Positions 1 to 4,286 of a stretch of 8,045 bases of DNA are shown piece after piece. This stretch comes from Bacteroidales bacterium. GTDB lineage: Bacteria > Bacteroidota > Bacteroidia > Bacteroidales > ML635J-15. How positions within the stretch are numbered: position 1 is the first letter of the stretch; each line of letters starts with the position of its first letter. The position numbers were made by a program, and so were the translations under genes. Where the stretch lies: assembly GCA_028696755.1 (NCBI GenBank), contig JAQVGK010000139.1, positions 1-8,045 on the forward strand, given 5' to 3'. The notes under the pieces are model-generated. The model was not told the origin of the DNA. It worked only from the letters and a program-made list of their open reading frames with translations, and ran no database searches.

Positions 1-66
1 TGCAATTATTTATATCATAAAATTGTATAATAAATTACATTCGTTTCGGACACATTTTTTTTGTAA

Positions 67-103
67 GCAGTAAGCGGTGCGTCGGTAAGCGGTGGGTTAC
101 TGC
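67..103. repeat. Inverted-repeat unit A, GCAGTAA...TTACTGC
   Basis: GCAGTAA at 67-73 is the exact reverse complement of TTACTGC at 97-103, with a 23-base spacer. Inside, TAAGCGGTG occurs twice 15 bases apart (71-79 and 86-94). The first 20 bases, GCAGTAAGCGGTGCGTCGGT (67-86), recur with three substitutions at 147-166. The unit has the appearance of a dispersed, decaying intergenic repeat. No function is apparent. Confidence 0.55.
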
Positions 104-146
104 AAAATTTTACTCTTTGATCTGGCATAGTAATAAGATTTTACAA

Positions 147-208
147 GCAGTGAACGGTACGTCGGTCCATCGGCTTCGCTCAGGAACCGTACTCGGTAGC
201 AGCACTGC
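147..208. repeat. Inverted-repeat unit B, GCAGTG...CACTGC
   Basis: This is a second, longer relative of the repeat at 67-103. Its left 20 bases, GCAGTGAACGGTACGTCGGT (147-166), match the left end of unit A at 17 of 20 positions, all differences being A/G changes. Its outer arms, GCAGTG (147-152) and CACTGC (203-208), are complementary, and inner arms GTACG (157-161) and CGTAC (188-192) are also complementary. ACCG-TACT-CGGT (186-197) forms a further small dyad. It is either a longer variant of unit A or unit A with inserted sequence. Confidence 0.5.
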
Positions 209-296
209 GTGTTTATGCAATAAGCCTCATTTGCCAAAGCCTAAGCCTTTTAATCGGAGATCGGTGGAATGTTACCAACTTACCAAACACAAAATA

Positions 297-308
297 ACCG
301 ATTACTGA
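297..308 (-). repeat. Inverted short relative of repeat units A and B
   Basis: The minus strand here reads TCAGTAATCGGT, which matches GCAGTAAGCGGT (67-78) at 10 of 12 positions. It lies in the opposite orientation, so 67-308 is bracketed by imperfect 12-base inverted repeats. The match is short and could be chance, but it uses the same word family as the two units upstream. Confidence 0.3.
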
Positions 309-368
309 TTACAAATAAAAATAAAAGTCTACCTTCGCTAAACATTTACAACTAAATTTTTTGATGGA

Positions 369-1793
369 ATGAATTATAAGAAAGTATTTACCTCGGCCTT
401 CATAATCATTATATTTATTAACTTCTGCATAGCACAGGAAACCCCATATACATTTCCACAAGACACACTGGTTAGAGAAAAACTTGAACAATGGCAGGAC
501 TGGAAATTTGGCGTAATTATCCATTGGGGTGCATACAGTGAGTGGGGAATTGTTGAAAGTTGGAGTCTTTGTCCCGAAGACGAAGACTGGTGCATCAGAC
601 GAGGACCTTATGCAAACGACTACGATAAATATACTGATGAATATGAAAAAATAAGGTACGAGTTTAATCCCGAGAAATTTGAACCAAGCAAATGGGCAAA
701 AGCATGTAAAGCAGCCGGAATGAAATATGTTGTTTTCACAACCAAACACCACGACGGATTTTGCATGTTCGACAGTAAATATACCAACTATAAAATTACC
801 GATAAAGACAGTAAGTACTCAAGCAATCCAAAAAGTAATGTTGTTAAAGAAGTTTTTGAAGCATTTCGCAACGAAGGTCTTGCAGCTGGGGCATATTTTA
901 GCAAACCCGACTGGCATTGCGATGATTACTGGTGGCCCTATTTCCCGGTATTCGACCGCAATGTAAATTACAATCCAAAGAAATATCCTGAGCGTTGGCA
1001 AAATTATGTTGATTACACCTATAATCAAATAGAGGAATTAATGACAGATTATGGAAAAATAGATATTTTGTGGCTTGATGGCGGCTGGGTTCGACCCGAA
1101 GGTTCACTCACCGAAGAAACAAAACCATGGCTAGGAAAAAATCAGTGGATTCAAGATGTGAATATTCCGAAAATTGCTGAAATGGCTCGCAAAAAACAAC
1201 CCGGAATTCTAATCGTTGATCGTACTGTGCACGGCGAATTCGAAAATTATCGCACACCCGAACAACAAATCCCGCAAACTTTACCCGATTATCCTTGGGA
1301 AAGCTGCATTACACTTGGCTATAACTGGTATTCGACCGGACCTCGCGAAGACTACAAATCTTCAACTTGGGTAATACACACTCTTGTAAAAATTGTTTCG
1401 AAAGGGGGGAATTTCCTTTTGGGAATCGGTCCCGACAAAACAGGAGAACTTGTTCCAGAAGTTAATAAAGTACTCGAAGAAACAGGCAATTGGATGGAGA
1501 TAAACTCCGAAGCAATTTATAACACAAAACCACTTTATCCATATCAGGACGGGAAATTCTGTTTCACTCAATCAAAAGACGGAAAAACTAAATATGCAAT
1601 TTATTTGCTTGATGAAGGGCAAGAGATTCCTTCGGAGATTGATTTACCCAAATCAGTTTTTAATGATGTTAAGCTGGTTATACCAATAAACTCAAAAAAC
1701 TCAATTAAAATCAAATCCAGCAAAAACAACTTAACAATTAAAGTTCCATCCGACTTGAAGAATCAGAAAAGTGGAATTGTGTTTTTGTACTAA
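369..1793 (+). CDS. Secreted alpha-L-fucosidase, glycoside hydrolase family 29
   Basis: Exported enzyme of 474 residues predicted to release alpha-linked L-fucose from glycans by the retaining mechanism of GH29. Residues 1-22 form a signal peptide cut after C-I-A. Cys20 has Phe before it and is not in a lipobox, so a soluble periplasmic or secreted protein is expected. The catalytic barrel follows: K-F-G-V-I-I-H-W-G (46-54), K-H-H-D-G-F (126-131), and D-I-L-W-L-D-G-G-W (232-240), whose Asp237 fits the nucleophile. Arg285 and Glu298 in Y-R-T-P-E-Q appear to match the substrate-binding Arg and acid/base Glu of the Thermotoga enzyme. That match is from memory, not from an alignment. W-E-S-C (310-313) and G-G-N-F-L-L-G-I-G-P (about 349-358) are further family signatures. 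The last 90 or so residues look like the usual C-terminal beta-sandwich. Length is normal for a full enzyme. ATG 369 is chosen because the signal peptide begins there. No SusC/SusD pair or other glycosidase lies nearby. Confidence 0.93.
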   Translation: MNYKKVFTSAFIIIIFINFCIAQETPYTFPQDTLVREKLEQWQDWKFGVIIHWGAYSEWGIVESWSLCPEDEDWCIRRGPYANDYDKYTDEYEKIRYEFNPEKFEPSKWAKACKAAGMKYVVFTTKHHDGFCMFDSKYTNYKITDKDSKYSSNPKSNVVKEVFEAFRNEGLAAGAYFSKPDWHCDDYWWPYFPVFDRNVNYNPKKYPERWQNYVDYTYNQIEELMTDYGKIDILWLDGGWVRPEGSLTEETKPWLGKNQWIQDVNIPKIAEMARKKQPGILIVDRTVHGEFENYRTPEQQIPQTLPDYPWESCITLGYNWYSTGPREDYKSSTWVIHTLVKIVSKGGNFLLGIGPDKTGELVPEVNKVLEETGNWMEINSEAIYNTKPLYPYQDGKFCFTQSKDGKTKYAIYLLDEGQEIPSEIDLPKSVFNDVKLVIPINSKNSIKIKSSKNNLTIKVPSDLKNQKSGIVFLY

Positions 1794-1871
1794 AGGGAAG
1801 AAAAACTAAACACTTATTTAAATAATCGTCGCAATATACACTTTATATGAGCTCAATTTTAAAATAATTTT

Positions 1872-1889
1872 TATTTGTTGCAACATTTA
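1872..1889. promoter_or_regulatory. Candidate MarR operator, palindrome TGTTGCAACA
   Basis: TGTTG-CAACA (1876-1885) is a perfect 10-base palindrome. Counting the flanking TA/TA pairs across a 2-base mismatch on each side, 14 of 18 positions are symmetric (1872-1889). It lies 40 bases before the pirin start codon and overlaps the -33 part of the candidate promoter. MarR-family proteins bind imperfect palindromes of about this size over their own promoters. I saw no second copy in the window. Assignment to the MarR gene at 3833-4282 is inference from position. Confidence 0.4.
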
Positions 1890-1903
1890 TTGTTTTAACT
1901 TGT
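1874..1903 (+). promoter_or_regulatory. Possible Bacteroidota-type promoter of the pirin cluster
   Basis: TTTG (1874-1877) and TAACTTGT (1896-1903), 18 bases apart, are an approximate match to the Bacteroidota -33 TTTG and -7 TAnnTTTG elements, whose usual spacing is 19-21. Transcription would begin near 1910, leaving a short A-rich leader before the ATG at 1930. The -7 box is imperfect, so this is tentative. No comparable site was found before the nitroreductase, doxX or marR genes, which would fit one transcript. Confidence 0.3.
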
Positions 1904-1929
1904 TTATTGAAAAAATAAATTTAGTTAAA

Positions 1930-2646
1930 ATGAAAAATTACACTTTACATAAAGCCGAAACAAGAGGAAATGCAGATCATGGTTGGCTAAAGACCAATCA
2001 TACTTTCAGCTTTGCAAATTATTACGATCCAAGCCGAATACATTTTGGAATGTTGAGAGTTTTAAATGACGATCTTGTAGAGGGAGGGATGGGATTTGGA
2101 ATGCATCCACACGATAACATGGAAATTATAACAATTCCACTAAAAGGAGCACTAGCTCACAAGGATAGCATGGGAAATTCGTCCGTGATAACAGCTGGCG
2201 AAATTCAGGTTATGAGTGCAGGAACTGGAATATACCACAGCGAATTTAATGCAAATCCAACAGATTCGGTAGAGCTTCTTCAAATTTGGGTATTCCCAAA
2301 TAAAAAAGATGTTACACCACGCTACGACCAAATAAAATTAAATCCTGCCGATAGCAAAAACCAATATCAGCAAATACTTTCACCAAGCGAAAACGACGAA
2401 GGCGTATGGATTCATCAGGATGCATGGTTTCACCTTGCTACATTTGATAAGGATTTAGAGACTAGCTATAAGCTAAAGAAATCGGGAAACGGGATGTACA
2501 TTTTTGTAATTGAAGGTAGTGTAGATTTAGAAGATTTCACTCTCCAAAAGCGGGATGGATTGGGAATTACAGAAACAGACGAAATTAAAATAAAATCAAA
2601 TCAAACAGGAACAAAAGTGCTTTTGATGGAAGTTCCAATGTACTAA
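1930..2646 (+). CDS. Pirin family bicupin protein, YhhW-like
   Basis: Cytoplasmic cupin protein of 238 residues. Relatives such as human pirin and E. coli YhhW bind a metal in the N-terminal cupin and show quercetin 2,3-dioxygenase activity in vitro. The true substrate in this organism is unknown. The start H-G-W-L...H-T-F-S-F-A-N-Y-Y-D-P (17-34) is highly characteristic. All four metal ligands are present: His59 and His61 in G-M-H-P-H-D-N-M-E, His103 and Glu105 in S-A-G-T-G-I-Y-H-S-E. Residues from about 130 form the degenerate second cupin. The open frame extends upstream to a TTG at 1900, but ATG 1930 is preferred: from there the protein begins as YhhW does (K-N-Y-T-L-H-K-A-E-T-R-G), and the candidate promoter would start transcription after 1900. 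The protein contains no cysteine. It is first of four same-strand genes and is followed 22 nt after the stop by a hairpin repeat. Confidence 0.92.
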   Translation: MKNYTLHKAETRGNADHGWLKTNHTFSFANYYDPSRIHFGMLRVLNDDLVEGGMGFGMHPHDNMEIITIPLKGALAHKDSMGNSSVITAGEIQVMSAGTGIYHSEFNANPTDSVELLQIWVFPNKKDVTPRYDQIKLNPADSKNQYQQILSPSENDEGVWIHQDAWFHLATFDKDLETSYKLKKSGNGMYIFVIEGSVDLEDFTLQKRDGLGITETDEIKIKSNQTGTKVLLMEVPMY

Positions 2647-2667
2647 TATCATGTTGGAAGGTGGCAT

Positions 2668-2704
2668 AGACCTGTCAGCGTCCACAGGACCTGACAGTGT
2701 CGCT
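2668..2704 (+). repeat. 37-bp hairpin repeat, copy 1
   Basis: The unit reads as a nested hairpin: GAC (2669-2671), CTGTCAG (2672-2678), one unpaired C, GTCC (2680-2683), loop ACA, GGAC (2687-2690), CTGACAG (2691-2697), one unpaired T, GTC (2699-2701). That is 14 pairs with two single-base bulges. Copy 2 at 3398-3434 is identical except for the first loop base (A2684 here, G3414 there). Flanking sequence is unrelated beyond 2668-2704. The stem begins 22 nt after the pirin stop codon. No T-run follows, so it is not a standard intrinsic terminator. It could be a dispersed REP-like element or an RNA processing or stability hairpin. Confidence 0.85.
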
Positions 2705-2759
2705 TTGCCAGCAACCACATTAGCGTTAAAATAAAATAAACAACTTAAAAAAAACAAAT

Positions 2760-3377
2760 ATGGAAACTAAGAAACTTTTCGAAGAACGCAGATCGGTAAA
2801 CAGTTTTAATCCCGATAAAAAATTTGATAGAGAGACTTTAAAAGATATTATTAACATGGCAACACTTGCTCCTTCGGCATTTAATCTTCAACCATGGAGG
2901 ATAATTGTTGCAGAAAGTGACGATGCAAAGGATAAGTTGATGAAACTGGCTTTTAATCAGCCAAAGGTAAAAGAAGCAGCCTATACTTTGATTATTGTTG
3001 GCAACAAAGACGGCTGGAAAGAAACAAATCCAGTTTGGGAAGAAATGCTACATAGTGTTGGCAGTAATACAGAAATGGTAAATGGAGCTAAACAATCAGC
3101 TGCATTCCTGTATGGTTCAGACGAAATTCGAAGTTTGAAATTCGCAGAAAGTAATGCTTCGTTACTGGCAATGGCAATAATGATTGCTGCCAAAGAATAC
3201 GGAATCGACTCGCATCCAATGTCGGGTATGGACTTTGACGGGATTCACAAAGAATTTGGACTTGCAGAAAACGAAACCGTTGTGATGCTTGTCACTCTAG
3301 GCTATCATGACGAAACCAAAGATTTATACCCTCGCCGCCCGAGAAGAGGATTTGAGGAAATTGCTAGTGTAATCTAA
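2760..3377 (+). CDS. Nitroreductase family FMN-dependent oxidoreductase, MhqN/YodC-like
   Basis: Predicted cytoplasmic flavoprotein of 205 residues that uses NAD(P)H to reduce quinones or nitro compounds. The N-terminal E-R-R-S-V-N-S-F (9-16) and A-P-S-A-F-N-L-Q-P-W-R (37-47) are the FMN-contacting signatures. P-M-S-G-M-D near the middle of the second half and the C-terminal L-G-Y (180-182) with R-R-P-R-R (192-196) complete the fold. Length and layout resemble the small one-domain enzymes YodC and MhqN of Bacillus, but I cannot separate subfamilies by eye and the substrate is not shown by sequence. The ATG follows an A-rich leader typical of the phylum. No cysteine is present. The gene is bracketed by the two copies of the 37-bp hairpin repeat and has no visible promoter of its own, so it is probably cotranscribed with pirin, doxX and marR. 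Confidence 0.9.
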   Translation: METKKLFEERRSVNSFNPDKKFDRETLKDIINMATLAPSAFNLQPWRIIVAESDDAKDKLMKLAFNQPKVKEAAYTLIIVGNKDGWKETNPVWEEMLHSVGSNTEMVNGAKQSAAFLYGSDEIRSLKFAESNASLLAMAIMIAAKEYGIDSHPMSGMDFDGIHKEFGLAENETVVMLVTLGYHDETKDLYPRRPRRGFEEIASVI

Positions 3378-3397
3378 AACTTAATTTGAAAGCAGCA

Positions 3398-3434
3398 AGA
3401 CCTGTCAGCGTCCGCAGGACCTGACAGTGTCGCT
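3398..3434 (+). repeat. 37-bp hairpin repeat, copy 2
   Basis: Same element and orientation as 2668-2704, with 36 of 37 bases identical. The single difference (G3414) is in the hairpin loop, so all stem pairs are kept: GAC 3399-3401, CTGTCAG 3402-3408, GTCC 3410-3413, loop GCA, GGAC 3417-3420, CTGACAG 3421-3427, GTC 3429-3431. The stem begins 21 nt after the nitroreductase stop codon, almost the same offset as copy 1 after pirin. No T-run follows. Confidence 0.85.
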
Positions 3435-3473
3435 GATGCTTAGCAAATAAAGGATAACTAATAAATTTAAAAT

Positions 3474-3836
3474 ATGACAACAAAAATCAACAAATATCGA
3501 AAAATAGCCGGATGGCTCATAGCTGCTCCAATTGCAGCTTTAATGCTCTTTAGTGCTTATGGTAAAATTTCGAACCCCGAAATGATGGCACAAATGAACC
3601 TTGGAAGCTGGACAACAATTATTATTATCGGAGAAATTGTTTCGGCACTCTTGTTTTTATTCCCTCGAACAAGTATCTTTGGAACAGTTTTGCTAAGTTC
3701 GTACATGGGTGGCGCAATAATAATCCACATGACTGGTGGAACAAGTATTATGATGCCAGCAGTAGTATTAATCTTTGTATGGATCGGAAGCATAATTCGT
3801 AATCCTGAACTATTAACTAGATTTCTTAACAAATGA
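3474..3836 (+). CDS. DoxX-like small integral membrane protein
   Basis: Inner-membrane protein of 120 residues with four predicted helices, roughly 11-29, 47-63, 67-86 and 92-108. F-S-A-Y-G-K-I-S-N-P (26-35) after the first helix, G-E-I-V-S-A-L-L-F-L-F-P-R-T (53-66) and the H-M-T-G-G motif (85-89) are typical of DoxX/DoxX_2 proteins. The biochemical role of this family is poorly defined. MhqP and CatD of Bacillus are members encoded beside quinone- and catechol-detoxifying enzymes, and others sit in oxidative-stress or thiosulfate:quinone oxidoreductase contexts. No cysteine is present. The stop codon overlaps the marR start in ATGA, which points to translational coupling. A role in quinone or electrophile handling at the membrane is inferred from the neighbours. 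Confidence 0.85.
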   Translation: MTTKINKYRKIAGWLIAAPIAALMLFSAYGKISNPEMMAQMNLGSWTTIIIIGEIVSALLFLFPRTSIFGTVLLSSYMGGAIIIHMTGGTSIMMPAVVLIFVWIGSIIRNPELLTRFLNK

Positions 3837-4282
3837 GCATTGATGATGAAATAAAAGGAAGGTTCCGTAACGAACACCACAGAGCTATAATAAATTTAAC
3901 TTTTACAGCCAGCCAGTTAAGTTACAAATTCATGCAAAAATTCAAGGCTCATAAGCTCAGCGAACCCCAGTACAATGTACTGCGGGTATTGCGAGGCAAC
4001 AGAAATTTAGGACCAGTATCAATTGGGTTCTTAAAAGAAAGAATGTTGGATAAAAACTCGGATGTTAGCCGAATTGTTGACAAACTTTTTGCTCAGGGAT
4101 TGGTAAATCGCACTGAAAACAATGCCGACCGACGTGTGAAAGATGTAGAAATCACCCAAAAGGGTTTGGATTTGATTAAAGACATGCGCGAGCTAATCGA
4201 ATTTGAGGACAAGATGCTAAATAATCTAACGGAGGTTGAAGTTCGAGAGTTAAATAGGTTGCTTGATAAGATTAGAGGATAA
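3833..4282 (+). CDS. MarR-family transcriptional regulator
   Basis: Winged-helix DNA-binding protein of 149 residues, expected to act as a dimer. An N-terminal dimerisation helix (about 14-38) is followed by L-S-E-P-Q-Y-N-V-L-R-V-L (42-53), the recognition helix region (about 65-90: S-D-V-S-R-I-V-D-K-L), the wing with the conserved D-R-R triplet (99-101), then E-I-T-Q-K-G (106-111) and a C-terminal dimerisation helix. It has no cysteine, so it cannot use the thiol switch of OhrR or YodB. Direct ligand binding, as proposed for MhqR, is more likely. Its ATG overlaps the doxX stop by 4 bases, so it is the last gene of the probable operon. The palindrome at 1872-1889 is the best visible candidate for its operator, which would give autoregulation. 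The stop codon lies 4 bases from the stop of the convergent receptor gene. Confidence 0.9.
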   Translation: MSIDDEIKGRFRNEHHRAIINLTFTASQLSYKFMQKFKAHKLSEPQYNVLRVLRGNRNLGPVSIGFLKERMLDKNSDVSRIVDKLFAQGLVNRTENNADRRVKDVEITQKGLDLIKDMRELIEFEDKMLNNLTEVEVRELNRLLDKIRG

Positions 4283-4286
4283 TAAT

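Larger units (their letters stand above)
1..368. other. Non-coding left flank with degenerate repeats
   Basis: I see no credible gene in this stretch. The first 60 bases are very AT-rich. From about 67 to 308 the sequence becomes richer in G and C and carries several related short repeats, annotated separately. The only open frame of note, 117-308 on the plus strand, runs straight through these repeats and encodes a protein-like string with no recognisable domain, so I do not call it. I found no convincing Bacteroidota promoter (TTTG, about 20 bases, TAnnTTTG) for the fucosidase gene here. The stretch 309-368 is AT-rich leader. Confidence 0.6.

Noticed and set aside
117..308. Plus-strand open frame of 63 codons in the left flank
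   Set aside because: It runs through repeat sequence, has no recognisable domain or initiation context, and ends next to further repeat words. It is more likely a chance frame.
369..440. Fucosidase as a lipoprotein through Cys20
   Set aside because: The residue before Cys20 is Phe and the preceding residues do not form a lipobox. A signal peptidase I site after Ala22 fits better.
309..752. Minus-strand open frame antisense to the fucosidase
   Set aside because: It is the shadow of the strongly supported fucosidase reading frame and shows no domain of its own.
1814..1825. TTATTT-AAATAA perfect 12-base palindrome
   Set aside because: It is made only of A and T in very AT-rich DNA, where such dyads are expected by chance.
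1900..1929. Ten-codon N-terminal extension of the pirin gene from a TTG codon
   Set aside because: The pirin family begins with the residues encoded from ATG 1930, and the extension overlaps the candidate -7 element.
2668..2704. Hairpin repeat as an intrinsic terminator
   Set aside because: The stem is strong but no T-run follows either copy, and the downstream genes lack visible promoters of their own.
2668..3434. The two 37-bp repeats as a CRISPR array
   Set aside because: There are only two copies, 730 bases apart, with a complete gene between them and no cas genes.
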